A program made the position numbers and the translations under genes. From a virus, in the IMG/VR virus record IMGVR_UViG_3300033273_000252, positions 29,027 to 93,026 of that record: a stretch of 64,000 nucleotides of DNA; one strand, given 5' to 3'. This document shows positions 1 through 8,090 of the stretch, piece by piece. Below the pieces are notes generated by a model that saw nothing but the letters and a program-made list of their open reading frames with translations, searched no databases and was not told the DNA's origin. The stretch's first letter is position 1, and every line of letters starts with the position of its first letter.

Positions 1-54
1 TTTGATGAGGTTTGTTCCTACAAATCCTGCACCACCTGTTACTAATATTTTCAT
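1..54 (-). CDS. NAD-dependent sugar epimerase/dehydratase, N-terminal fragment
   Basis: Only the first 18 codons are in the window; the gene continues below position 1. The start is the ATG at 52-54. The visible peptide opens MKILVTGGAGFVGTNL, which holds the GGxGFxG dinucleotide-binding loop at the N-terminus of extended short-chain dehydrogenases that act on nucleotide sugars. The substrate cannot be told from this fragment. It follows the glycosyltransferase at 56-796 with a one-base gap, so it most likely belongs to the same sugar operon. The family call is secure; the reaction is unknown. Confidence 0.8.
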   Translation of the reverse strand, partial: MKILVTGGAGFVGTNLIK

Positions 55-55
55 T

Positions 56-796
56 TTATCCATATAATTTGTTAAATGTTTTCTCCATCCAAAAACCTGG
101 AGTTGGTTTTATACCCGCGTTAAAGTGACAAACATATCCATATTTTGTGAATAGTAAATCTTCCCCTATAAGTTCAGACCTATTCAAATCTTGCATATTC
201 CACTCGTACCCAAGTACTTTATATTCATCACCCAAGTCTCTATTAACAAAAAAGTTGAACACAGGTTGGTCGTGACCCACACCATAGTTATTTTGCATCC
301 AAACTATTTTTTGTTGATTCTTGTTGTAAAATTCTTGTATATTCTTAAAGAAGTCTTTATGTGATTTGTTAAACAATAAGAAACCAGAGTTGAAATATTT
401 GTAGTATGGAAGTTGGTATCCGTTGAACAACTCAAGAGAGTATGCCTCTATACTTCTCAACATCCAATCCGAATCTCCAAAGTTTGGAACTGCACAAAAC
501 TTATGCTCACTCAATTCAAATATGTTTGGAGCATTTGGCGTTACAATCGTATCTGAATCTACATATAGTACTTGGTCATAGTCTATTTCATTTGCATCTA
601 ATACATCAAGTATATACATTTTAGTCCAATGTGGTTTCATATAAGATATATCAGCCACAGGTTGATTTAGGATGAATAATTCACAATCGTATTTATCAGC
701 ATATTCTTTCCAACTTTTGATTGAAAACTCATATCCCTGATTCCTACTTCGTTCGTTGTGAACGATGTTAATCATAAAGATAACATTTTTACTCAT
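56..796 (-). CDS. GT8-like glycosyltransferase
   Basis: A 246-residue protein with the look of a small GT-A glycosyltransferase. Residues 76-82 (VLYVDSD) carry a DxD-type metal and nucleotide-sugar binding motif (D80-S81-D82), preceded by a Rossmann-like N-terminal half. A GxxHDQPVFN segment near residue 175 is typical of retaining GT8-type or related transferases. There is no signal peptide or membrane segment, so it should act in the cytoplasm. It overlaps the start of the paralogous gene at 789-1568 by 8 nt, which points to translational coupling. Donor and acceptor are unknown. Confidence 0.7.
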   Translation of the reverse strand: MSKNVIFMINIVHNERSRNQGYEFSIKSWKEYADKYDCELFILNQPVADISYMKPHWTKMYILDVLDANEIDYDQVLYVDSDTIVTPNAPNIFELSEHKFCAVPNFGDSDWMLRSIEAYSLELFNGYQLPYYKYFNSGFLLFNKSHKDFFKNIQEFYNKNQQKIVWMQNNYGVGHDQPVFNFFVNRDLGDEYKVLGYEWNMQDLNRSELIGEDLLFTKYGYVCHFNAGIKPTPGFWMEKTFNKLYG

Positions 797-1568
797 ACCT
801 ATCCTTTATAATGTCCCACGTTTGTTTCATAAGAGAATTACGCTGTCTCCTATCAAATCCTGAAAACTTCCAAATCTTACCATATTTTATAAAGTACGGA
901 GTTTTGTCATTTCCAAATTGCCAGTTGTGGTTAAACCACCCAAACCTTGTCATATGATTTATGTTAAATGATGGGTTTAATTCAAATCTAAAATCAATTC
1001 CTAACTCTTGTAACATATAATTATAAACCGGCTGGTCAGTTCCTTTTTTTACATCTTTCTCAAATATACAAATTTTTTCGTAATTATCAAAGTAAAATTC
1101 TTTTAATTTGTTTAGAAACTCTAAGTGGGATTTTGTAAATATTTGAAATCCACAATCTATATACTCTCTGATATTGAATGTTGTGTTTGGAAACATAGTT
1201 TGATAACCAGCGATACCTTCAGATATCCATCTTAAATTTTCTAAACTTTTAAATACACTAAGGTTATCCGATGTTTGGTCGAAGAAATTAGGCGTATCCC
1301 ATTTTATCATATAACTAGCATCTACCACAGCAACTTTATTCCAATCTAAATGTGATAGTTTAGAATCTAAATCAAACCAACGAGTCCAAGTCACTTTGTG
1401 CTTTGATGTATCATAATTTGTGGAGTCATATTCATAAAACTCTACATTGTTTTTATTACACCAATCTTTCCAAGTTCTTTTTGAGTACTCGAAGTAATCA
1501 AAGTTTCCGTGTTTTTCTAATACAGTAGGATTATCACTTTTTACACCTACCCAAAATACTACATTCAT
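789..1568 (-). CDS. Glycosyltransferase-like paralogue with altered DxD motif
   Basis: A 259-residue protein that aligns with its downstream neighbour (56-796) over most of its length: both have an aromatic S-x-x-x-W motif near residue 30, a (N/D)(S/C)GF-x-x-F-x-KSH-x-x-F stretch, and a DQPVxN motif. Where the neighbour has D-S-D, this protein has V-V-D83-A84-S85, so the usual metal-binding pair is incomplete. It may bind sugar without transfer, use another metal ligand, or act as the partner of the neighbour. The gene overlaps the stop of 1565-2248 by 4 nt. Confidence 0.6.
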   Translation of the reverse strand: MNVVFWVGVKSDNPTVLEKHGNFDYFEYSKRTWKDWCNKNNVEFYEYDSTNYDTSKHKVTWTRWFDLDSKLSHLDWNKVAVVDASYMIKWDTPNFFDQTSDNLSVFKSLENLRWISEGIAGYQTMFPNTTFNIREYIDCGFQIFTKSHLEFLNKLKEFYFDNYEKICIFEKDVKKGTDQPVYNYMLQELGIDFRFELNPSFNINHMTRFGWFNHNWQFGNDKTPYFIKYGKIWKFSGFDRRQRNSLMKQTWDIIKDRYE

Positions 1569-2248
1569 TGTGATTTTTTGTATTTATTTCCTTCTAATCC
1601 AAAATTCAAAAAAGGATTCAAAGAATATATGTTACATTTATATTTGTCTTGAAGGTATTTTCTGACCATAATAGTTTGACCTTCTATTGTTTTCATCCAA
1701 TTTTTAATTCCCGACCAATTACCAGCCGATTTCCAATCTTTTTCTACATAGTTGTCATAGTACAATTTATCGTTTATAGTACCACAATCGTGGCCACATA
1801 ATATGATATTTTTTGCACCCATATATGCTGCTAAATGCATCAAACTTGTAACTGTAGATTTACTTGCTATAAAATGTCCATCTTTTAATTCAGCAATCTC
1901 CTTAGACAAATCTCTATTCTTTCTTGGATTATGTTTGAACATATATGAGTTTTTAAGGTTTACCTTATTTTTTCCATAAGATTGACCACCTCTGTAATAT
2001 TCCGAATATATTACCGGCAATCCTAACTCTTCTAACTCTTTTAAACTTTCCGTAAACCTTGGTTTTTCATTACAATCTTTCATACAAACATATGTTGCAG
2101 GAAAGTGTCTATATGTTTGGTTCTGAGCTATAACAATTTTGTTATCAAAGAATGATGGGTCTATAAAGCCCATCGTAGGCCCAGCCAAGATTATCCATAT
2201 ATCTTCCCCAATGTGTTTATCCTTTAAGAGTGAGATTTGTTTAGACAT
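1565..2248 (-). CDS. DUF115/GT42-like Rossmann protein, possible glycosyltransferase
   Basis: A 227-residue protein. It begins with a short strand followed by ILAGPTMGFID (about residues 20-30), a nucleotide-binding type turn. A later segment, ASKSTVTSLMHLAAYMG then NIILCGHDCG, resembles the C-terminal part of DUF115/MptE-like and GT42 sialyltransferase-type folds, where a helix after a strand holds the nucleotide sugar. The overlap of 8 nt with the DegT gene and position between sugar genes favour a role in glycan assembly. I do not recognise it with certainty, and a kinase or pyrophosphokinase-type role cannot be excluded. Confidence 0.45.
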   Translation of the reverse strand: MSKQISLLKDKHIGEDIWIILAGPTMGFIDPSFFDNKIVIAQNQTYRHFPATYVCMKDCNEKPRFTESLKELEELGLPVIYSEYYRGGQSYGKNKVNLKNSYMFKHNPRKNRDLSKEIAELKDGHFIASKSTVTSLMHLAAYMGAKNIILCGHDCGTINDKLYYDNYVEKDWKSAGNWSGIKNWMKTIEGQTIMVRKYLQDKYKCNIYSLNPFLNFGLEGNKYKKSQ

Positions 2249-3350
2249 AATTGTTTATAACTTTTACAATATGGTCTCTTTCATCTTCAGTTAACCACCA
2301 CCCCACAGGAATGTTTAAAAGTCTACTTTCAAATGATTCTAATCCATCCAACCCATCTCTTCTAAAATCAGACATACAAGAATATTGGTCGTTTCTAACG
2401 TGTACTACATCTGAAGCGATTCCGTTTTCTTCTAAGTAATCTTTGAATTTTTGTTTATCTTCCACGAGAAGTGAATAAATCCAATGAGATGGTTCTGATT
2501 TATCATCTCTTCTTAACTTTTCTATCAATGGGTTATTGATGTGATTGTCATAATACTTAGCATTTTCAATATGTTTGTCAATCAACCCATCAATATACTT
2601 CATCTGCTCCAATCCGATACAAGCATTGATATTGTTCATATGTAATTTGTATCCGGCTTCAGGAATGTCCTGTTCCCATCTTGAAGCTGGTGGAACGCCT
2701 GGAGGAGATTTGAAATGTCTATCCAATCCAAACCATCTTAACTTTCTAACTCTAGCGATATCATCATCACTTTTACAAACTAAAGCTCCACCATCACCAC
2801 ACGTTAAGTGTTTTACTGCTTGAAATGAGAAACAAATATAGTCTCCGTGATTACCTATTTGCTTACCATTGTAAGTGGCTCTCAAAGCGTGTGCTGCATC
2901 TTCGATGATTTTGATTCCATACTTGTCACCAATAGCACAAATAGCATCAAGGTCACAAGGTTGACCAGCCCAATGTACAATTACGATAGCCTTTGTCTTA
3001 TCAGTAATCAAAGATTCGATTGATTCAGCACTAATGTTACCAGTAGTTGGGTCAATATCAGCTAACTTTAAAACAGCGCCCATATTAATAAATGGTACGT
3101 TTGTAGCCATACAAGTCATAGCAGTTGTAATAACCTCATCACCAGGTTTGATATCACACATATGACCAGCCATCCAAATAGCTGAAGTGCAACTATTCAT
3201 AAGACTTACATTTGGGTTTCCGATATATTCACCGAATTGTTTTTCAAATTCATCAGAATATTCACCTTCGGTAACAAACCCACTATCCCATACTTTTTGC
3301 AAGGTCTCACCAATATTAGGTGGTGTATGTACCTTCATCAATCTAATCAT
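2241..3350 (-). CDS. DegT/DnrJ/EryC1-family PLP sugar aminotransferase
   Basis: A 369-residue protein, full length for the family. It should transfer an amino group from glutamate to a keto-sugar bound to a nucleotide. The PLP-binding lysine is K180 in SFQAVKHLTCGDGG, and the EDAAHA motif at 150-154 supplies the aspartate that contacts the pyridine nitrogen. The N-terminus lacks a signal peptide. It is preceded by an epimerase (3354-4271) and a GNAT acetyltransferase (4276-4734), the usual partners for making an N-acylated amino sugar (dehydratase, aminotransferase, acyltransferase). The family assignment is firm; the exact sugar is unknown. Confidence 0.92.
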   Translation of the reverse strand: MIRLMKVHTPPNIGETLQKVWDSGFVTEGEYSDEFEKQFGEYIGNPNVSLMNSCTSAIWMAGHMCDIKPGDEVITTAMTCMATNVPFINMGAVLKLADIDPTTGNISAESIESLITDKTKAIVIVHWAGQPCDLDAICAIGDKYGIKIIEDAAHALRATYNGKQIGNHGDYICFSFQAVKHLTCGDGGALVCKSDDDIARVRKLRWFGLDRHFKSPPGVPPASRWEQDIPEAGYKLHMNNINACIGLEQMKYIDGLIDKHIENAKYYDNHINNPLIEKLRRDDKSEPSHWIYSLLVEDKQKFKDYLEENGIASDVVHVRNDQYSCMSDFRRDGLDGLESFESRLLNIPVGWWLTEDERDHIVKVINNYV

Positions 3351-3353
3351 AAC

Positions 3354-4271
3354 TTACTTTTTTTCGTTCTTTAAAAAATAATCTAACATTAATTGTAACC
3401 CATCATTCAATGATGTTTTTGGTTGGATTCCTGTATCCATAACCACTTTATCGATATTTGGACACCTTCTCAATGGTTCATCTTTCGGATAAAATTCAGG
3501 ATACTCCATAACAGTTACTTTATCAGCGTAATCAAATGTATCACAAAATACATTAGCTAACTCATTCATAGAAAGTTCGGGTGTTGGGTTACCTACATTA
3601 TAAACCTCACCATCCTTACCATTGAGTAATACTCCGATACACATATCAATACCATCACCTACATAACAAAAAGTTCTTGTCTGATTACCATTACCATACA
3701 CAGTGATATTTTCATTGTTTAGATAATTTCTCATCCAATTTGATAGAACTCTATTGTCATTGATACCCATATACTCACCATAGAAATTAAATGGTCTAAC
3801 AACCTTTACAGGTAAGTTGTGTAGTTGGTGATAGTAGTAGCATAAAGTTTCTAAAACTTGCTTTCCGATATCATAACAACTTCTACTACTTCTTGTAGGG
3901 ATTGTTCCAAGAAATTCTTCTTTAGTAGGAATCTTGTCAGCAGGTGGAGTTCCATAAACTTCACTTGAACTGAACATCAATATACTTTCTACGTTGTGTT
4001 TTAAACAATAGTCTAACACGTTTTTAGTACCTATATATGAAACATCCATCGTTTCGATTGGCTTCTTCATATATTTTTCAGGACTAGCGATTCCAGCACA
4101 ATTGATAACATAATCATATCTTGGTAAATCAAGTGGATTACATATGTCATCACCATTCTGAATATCATATGTCAAGTATTCGTTTCCGTTTTCTTCGAGG
4201 ATGTCTTTAAACCAGTTTCCAAGAAACCCATCAGAACCGATTAATAATACAGACTTGTTTTTATCTATCAT
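3354..4271 (-). CDS. Extended SDR nucleotide-sugar epimerase/dehydratase
   Basis: A 305-residue extended short-chain dehydrogenase. Residues 9-18 hold the NAD-binding loop (IGSDGFLG), S102-type serine lies in FSSSEVYG, and the catalytic Y133-x3-K137 pair is in SCYDIGKQ. The region after residue 150 (VVRPFNFYGE) is the common substrate-lid motif of dTDP-glucose 4,6-dehydratases, UDP-glucuronate decarboxylases and GDP-sugar epimerases. It is separated from the aminotransferase gene by three bases and probably provides that enzyme's substrate. Which of the SDR reactions it catalyses cannot be fixed by eye. Confidence 0.9.
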   Translation of the reverse strand: MIDKNKSVLLIGSDGFLGNWFKDILEENGNEYLTYDIQNGDDICNPLDLPRYDYVINCAGIASPEKYMKKPIETMDVSYIGTKNVLDYCLKHNVESILMFSSSEVYGTPPADKIPTKEEFLGTIPTRSSRSCYDIGKQVLETLCYYYHQLHNLPVKVVRPFNFYGEYMGINDNRVLSNWMRNYLNNENITVYGNGNQTRTFCYVGDGIDMCIGVLLNGKDGEVYNVGNPTPELSMNELANVFCDTFDYADKVTVMEYPEFYPKDEPLRRCPNIDKVVMDTGIQPKTSLNDGLQLMLDYFLKNEKK

Positions 4272-4275
4272 AACT

Positions 4276-4734
4276 TTATTTTCCTTTATGTAATTGCATA
4301 AGTATTGAGGACTGCTCCTTATTATAAAATATGGTTTTGACTTCTTTAAAACCTAATTTTTTGTATAAATTTCTAGCTCGTGTATTTGTATCTAAAACTT
4401 CGAGGTTGAATGTTGATACTGAATGATGCTTGGTTAGATACTCGAAAAACTCTTCATAAGCTTTTGTAGCAAGACCCTTACCTCTATAATCCTTGTGGAT
4501 ATCCATACCAACGTAACAACTAACACTATCACCACCAAACGACCATTCCGATGTTCTAAAGTATCCTATGGTTTCACCATTCAACTCGTACATATAGAAT
4601 GGATTCTTCTTTTTATCAAACCACTCATAAGCTTCTTGAAGTGTGTATTTGGTAGGGTCGTGTAAAAACTCACAACACTCGTTCCTTACAAAATTGTAAA
4701 AAGGAACATCACTTTTTATCATTTTTCTAACCAT
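4276..4734 (-). CDS. GNAT-family N-acetyltransferase
   Basis: A 152-residue GNAT protein. Motif A is visible as DYRGKGLATKAYEEF (R/Q-x-x-G-x-A type acyl-CoA pyrophosphate loop), followed by the motif B pattern LEVLDTNTRARNLYKKLGF, where NxxARNLYxKLGF is a hallmark of RimJ/RimL-like acetyltransferases. Placed just after an aminotransferase pathway, it is best read as the enzyme that acylates the newly installed amino group of a nucleotide-linked sugar. It overlaps the upstream gene by 16 nt. Modification of a protein or small molecule is an alternative. Confidence 0.85.
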   Translation of the reverse strand: MVRKMIKSDVPFYNFVRNECCEFLHDPTKYTLQEAYEWFDKKKNPFYMYELNGETIGYFRTSEWSFGGDSVSCYVGMDIHKDYRGKGLATKAYEEFFEYLTKHHSVSTFNLEVLDTNTRARNLYKKLGFKEVKTIFYNKEQSSILMQLHKGK

Positions 4735-5540
4735 CGCTGTTTACCTATATTTACTAAATCTTCATAAGTATTACATCCAACAATATTATTACACCCCAAT
4801 TCGGTTAACCAACTATCAGTATGCCATATACCTCTATTCTCAGATTTACAATTTTTACAATTAAAGATTATAACATCATTACCAAAATATGCTGACAATA
4901 CTGCGTTTCCACCAGCGGTTGCTATTGTTTCATTTGCTAATGAATGAATCCACATCTGAGCCTTGTTGAATCCAATATTATACTCTTTCATAACATCGTA
5001 TATTGTGGTCACATTTTCGTATTTAGAAAGTAGTTCATAATCTTCAAACTTTCCATACGACCCGACAATATCAAAATATGATTCATTTGATTCATTACCA
5101 TCACCTTCATATCTGATGTAGTAAATCTTATACTTTTCACCAAAAGTATCTACTATATTTTTTATACAATCTACATCCAAATAGTTAAATGGAATCTTCT
5201 CACCCCACTCAGGATTATATTTGTTGTTGATTACAAGAACAGGTTTATCTTTTTTTAGTTGAGATTCTTTTGAAAAATGTTCTTGAAAAGGTGGCGGTGT
5301 CCATACATCACCCCATAGATTACGAGGATTAAACTTGTTCTCGTAAATCATATTTGTTTGTAAGCCCCATCTAACCCCACCACTTACATAATTTACTTTG
5401 TCTGAAAAGTAAAATACTTCAGTTGTACCTTGAATGGATTCGATTTCATAATCAGTATTATTAGAATGTAATCCATATGCTATTGGGGCTGATTCACATA
5501 ATATCCAACTATATTCTGATAAAGCTCTAACCTTTTTCAT
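4719..5540 (-). CDS. Unidentified protein of the sugar cluster, possibly GT-B-like
   Basis: A 273-residue cytoplasmic protein I do not recognise. The C-terminal half alternates strands and helices in a Rossmann pattern, with a predicted turn at LANETIATAGGNAVLSAYFG that resembles the nucleotide-sugar binding region of GT-B transferases such as LPS heptosyltransferases. There are several aromatic residues and two close cysteines (NCKNCKSE) near the C-terminus. It overlaps the cytidylyltransferase stop and the acetyltransferase start, so it is translated in the same unit. A glycosyltransferase role is inferred from context and fold pattern only. Confidence 0.4.
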   Translation of the reverse strand: MKKVRALSEYSWILCESAPIAYGLHSNNTDYEIESIQGTTEVFYFSDKVNYVSGGVRWGLQTNMIYENKFNPRNLWGDVWTPPPFQEHFSKESQLKKDKPVLVINNKYNPEWGEKIPFNYLDVDCIKNIVDTFGEKYKIYYIRYEGDGNESNESYFDIVGSYGKFEDYELLSKYENVTTIYDVMKEYNIGFNKAQMWIHSLANETIATAGGNAVLSAYFGNDVIIFNCKNCKSENRGIWHTDSWLTELGCNNIVGCNTYEDLVNIGKQRWLEK

Positions 5541-6180
5541 ACAACAATTCTGCTAATTTAAACTCTATCAAATTATCTATATCAATACCTTCTTGTGCTG
5601 ATATAGGGTATAGTTGAGTATTTGGAGTTTTTATATTCTTGTACTTTTTTATTTCTTCTTTGTTAATGATTACTACACCAAAGTTTATCTTCCAATAATC
5701 TTTTGATAATGTTTGACTTTTTGGATGATTTGGGTAATCATAATTTAGAGCCGTGTCGTTCTTCCATAGATAGTCTTTTACTACCTCAGTACTTAGTAGA
5801 GAAACTCCATTGTATTTGGATATTGCATCTTGATATGTTTCTAATTGTATCAATGGACTTGTACATTGACATAACATAACATTTTCAGTTTCAACTTGAT
5901 TGGTTAAAACTTCTTCCCAATACTCAGTAATTGGTGCGTTTGAAGTAGCCAAATATGGTGTTCTTTCTACAACTCTTACACCATAATCTTTTGCGATTTT
6001 CATAGATGTATCACAATCAGTATTTACGATAATATCTGATATATCACCTTTACTTAGAAGTTCTTTTAATACATCTAATTTATATTCTAATAGAGACTTC
6101 TTATAAAACTTTCTTACGTTTTTACCTAAAACTCTTTCAGAACCTTTTCTTGTTGGAACTACTGCTGTTATCTTATTCAT
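5527..6180 (-). CDS. NeuA-type nucleotide-sugar cytidylyltransferase
   Basis: The likely start is the ATG at 6178-6180, giving a 217-residue protein that begins MNKITAVVPTRKGSERVLGKN. An in-frame ATG upstream at 6228 would add 16 residues that overlap the preceding gene and do not fit the fold. The N-terminal loop (P-x-R-x-GS-x-R-x-x-x-KN) is the signature of acylneuraminate and KDO cytidylyltransferases, binding CTP. The NTD and CQCTSPL segments further on also fit. It should activate a keto-acid or similar sugar with CMP. No sialate or pseudaminate synthase (NeuB/PseI) lies in the window, so the sugar is unknown. Confidence 0.82.
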   Translation of the reverse strand: MNKITAVVPTRKGSERVLGKNVRKFYKKSLLEYKLDVLKELLSKGDISDIIVNTDCDTSMKIAKDYGVRVVERTPYLATSNAPITEYWEEVLTNQVETENVMLCQCTSPLIQLETYQDAISKYNGVSLLSTEVVKDYLWKNDTALNYDYPNHPKSQTLSKDYWKINFGVVIINKEEIKKYKNIKTPNTQLYPISAQEGIDIDNLIEFKLAELLYEKG

Positions 6181-6550
6181 TATCCTTAAAATACTTTTCC
6201 CAAGATGTAAAATGATATGCTCTATCATCTATATATTGTACTGCTCTTGGTTTTTCAGATGTTACTTTTGATACGAACTTAGCCATATCATATTTGTTTA
6301 ACCAATCCCAAATCAACTCAGCGCCAGTTTTTCCATTAACCAATCCTCTATCAGGTTTGGCTTTGGCTGTAAATATTACAATATTGTATTTTTTTGATAA
6401 CGACTCTAATGCTTCATAAGCACCTTCGATTGGTGGGTCATACACCGTACCATCGTGATATCCTTTTGAGTTTCTGTGAATTACTCCATCAAAATCAATA
6501 CCGATATTTGTGAGTTCATCTGAATGAAAATGTTTTCTTGGTTCTGTCAT
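6173..6550 (-). CDS. HAD-superfamily phosphatase
   Basis: A 125-residue minimal HAD-fold phosphatase. Motif I is IDFDGVI near residue 18-24, with the nucleophilic Asp and the general acid two residues on; motif II is the Thr of VIFTAK; motif III/IV is YIDDRA near the C-terminus. There is no large cap domain, which fits small sugar-phosphate or nucleotide phosphatases. It sits between a GmhA-like isomerase and a sugar cytidylyltransferase, an arrangement reminiscent of the isomerase, phosphatase, nucleotidyltransferase series of heptose activation, although no kinase gene is present. Substrate unproven. Confidence 0.8.
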   Translation of the reverse strand: MTEPRKHFHSDELTNIGIDFDGVIHRNSKGYHDGTVYDPPIEGAYEALESLSKKYNIVIFTAKAKPDRGLVNGKTGAELIWDWLNKYDMAKFVSKVTSEKPRAVQYIDDRAYHFTSWEKYFKDNE

Positions 6551-6552
6551 TT

Positions 6553-7125
6553 TTAATTAAAATTAATAGGTGGACATAAGTTACCAGCACCGTGAGTCAA
6601 TTCATAGGTGAGTAACAATGTTAAAACTTCAGCGGTATGATAGTATTCAGCCCCAAGAACAACTTGACTCAATTCTTCGATTTCTCTTGGGATTGGGAAT
6701 GATGTAATCACACCAATTTCCATACCTTTTTCTTTTGCATAATCAAGAGCATTCATTATGTCAACTGAACGACCACTTGATGAAATACCTAATACCAATG
6801 TCTTAGATAATTGTTCATTTGTGTGCTCAACTGTTCTTTGTTTCAACCACTCAACCATCCAATCATCAAACGAAGTGTCATTAATAAGTGATGTAGCCAC
6901 AACACCACTACCAGGCGCTTGTGCATTTTTAGTACCTTTTGACAATCTTGAGATATCAACAGCAGCGTGGTCAGCTACAGCCAAATTACCTCCGTGTCCT
7001 AAAACGAATATATTAACTGACTTGTTGAATTTATCTTGTAAAGACTTCCAAGCTTCCGAAGAAGTTACCTCTACAAACTTTTGTCCGATATTTTCAATAT
7101 TAAGTGATGACATATAACATCCCAT
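6553..7125 (-). CDS. SIS-domain sugar-phosphate isomerase, GmhA-like
   Basis: A 190-residue single SIS domain. GHGGNLAVADHAAVDISR matches the phosphosugar-binding GNGGSA-type loop of sedoheptulose-7-phosphate isomerases (GmhA), and LGISSSGRSVDIMNAL is the second SIS phosphate-binding loop. GmhA proteins are about 190 residues, so the size fits. The annotated start is the ATG at 7123-7125; a second ATG four codons later is also possible, since the promoter -7 box ends only about 14 bases upstream of the first. It heads a unit driven by the promoter at 7140-7171. Confidence 0.8.
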   Translation of the reverse strand: MGCYMSSLNIENIGQKFVEVTSSEAWKSLQDKFNKSVNIFVLGHGGNLAVADHAAVDISRLSKGTKNAQAPGSGVVATSLINDTSFDDWMVEWLKQRTVEHTNEQLSKTLVLGISSSGRSVDIMNALDYAKEKGMEIGVITSFPIPREIEELSQVVLGAEYYHTAEVLTLLLTYELTHGAGNLCPPINFN

Positions 7126-7139
7126 TAGTGTATATTATA

Positions 7140-7171
7140 CTAATATACGAAATTTTTTATTAAGTTCCAAC
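7140..7171 (-). promoter_or_regulatory. Bacteroidota-type promoter upstream of the SIS gene
   Basis: On the minus strand a GTTGGA -33 box is followed 24 nt after its first base by a TATATTAG -7 box (rc of 7140-7147). The same TTCG immediately before the -7 box occurs at several other promoters in this window. The -7 box abuts the stop of the upstream gene. Confidence 0.75.
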
Positions 7172-8090
7172 TGTTTTTATAAGTAGTTTCACTAAAATGT
7201 TTGTTATAGTTTTCAACAGAAAGTTTCGACATTTCTTCGTAAAAGGCAGAATCTTCTTTTAATCTCTTAGCTAACTCTTTTGCTTTTTTCAAATCATTAT
7301 GCTCTACTGATAACTCAGGAAAACATAATCGTTGAGTATTACTATGTATGTTACCAATACAAGGTATACCAAGATAACCACAATTCAAGGAAAATGTTCC
7401 ACCGATTGTATTTGGATTTAAATGTACAGCGTACTTAAAGTTATTCAACTCTTTCATCCAATCGTACCATTCTAAATATGGTAAGTGGTTGATATCTTCA
7501 ACATTTAGTTCAGCCTTATCCATTCGACCCATTTGAGGAGCTGATATCTTCTCTCCTATTTCTGATGCTACCATATATGAATCGATACCACCATACCACC
7601 TTCCCAAATTACCACCAATAATCACACCACTACGTTCTACTTTTGGTATATCCTTCAATGAATCTTCAATCATCAGAGTTGGATTGATGTATGTTGGTTT
7701 TTCTAATAACCCTTCATAGTATTTTTTATCAATATCATTATGTGCAAATACAACATCAACCGACATCATTTGATTCAAAAACCACATAGATTCATACAAA
7801 GGTAAACTTTGATAGTACCAACTGGGGCCTTCTTGCATAAAGGCTACTTTCTTACAAATACGTTTCATATCTGAAACAATATCCATATTCATAAAGTTCT
7901 TAACATTCTTTGGAATGATTAGAACACCCAAATCATAAGTTACACCATTTTCAGTTGGTATAGATTTTATTGGGATGTGGTCTGCATCTAAGGCTACGAA
8001 CCAAGCAAACTCAGTTCTCATATTCTTGTGGGTTCTCGGTGTTTTACCCATAAACCCCATCTCACTAAAAAATGCTATTTTACCTTCCAT
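7140..8090 (-). CDS. GT-B-like glycosyltransferase
   Basis: The ATG at 8088-8090 is chosen (MEGKIAFFSEMGFMG); extension upstream would need a TTG codon at 8102 and deeper overlap with the previous gene. The protein is about 316 residues. The C-terminal third (from about residue 225: HLNPNTIGGTFSLNCGYLG, then PCIGN) has the GT-B pattern of a nucleotide-sugar site followed by a two-helix tail like that of GT4 proteins. No canonical E-x7-E motif is obvious, so it may be a divergent or inactive member. It is coupled to the genes on either side by short overlaps. Confidence 0.5.
   Translation of the reverse strand: MEGKIAFFSEMGFMGKTPRTHKNMRTEFAWFVALDADHIPIKSIPTENGVTYDLGVLIIPKNVKNFMNMDIVSDMKRICKKVAFMQEGPSWYYQSLPLYESMWFLNQMMSVDVVFAHNDIDKKYYEGLLEKPTYINPTLMIEDSLKDIPKVERSGVIIGGNLGRWYGGIDSYMVASEIGEKISAPQMGRMDKAELNVEDINHLPYLEWYDWMKELNNFKYAVHLNPNTIGGTFSLNCGYLGIPCIGNIHSNTQRLCFPELSVEHNDLKKAKELAKRLKEDSAFYEEMSKLSVENYNKHFSETTYKNSWNLIKNFVY

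Noticed and set aside
6178-6228. A start at 6228 for the cytidylyltransferase
   Set aside because: The extra 16 residues overlap the phosphatase gene and lie before the standard N-terminal CTP loop; the ATG at 6180 fits better.
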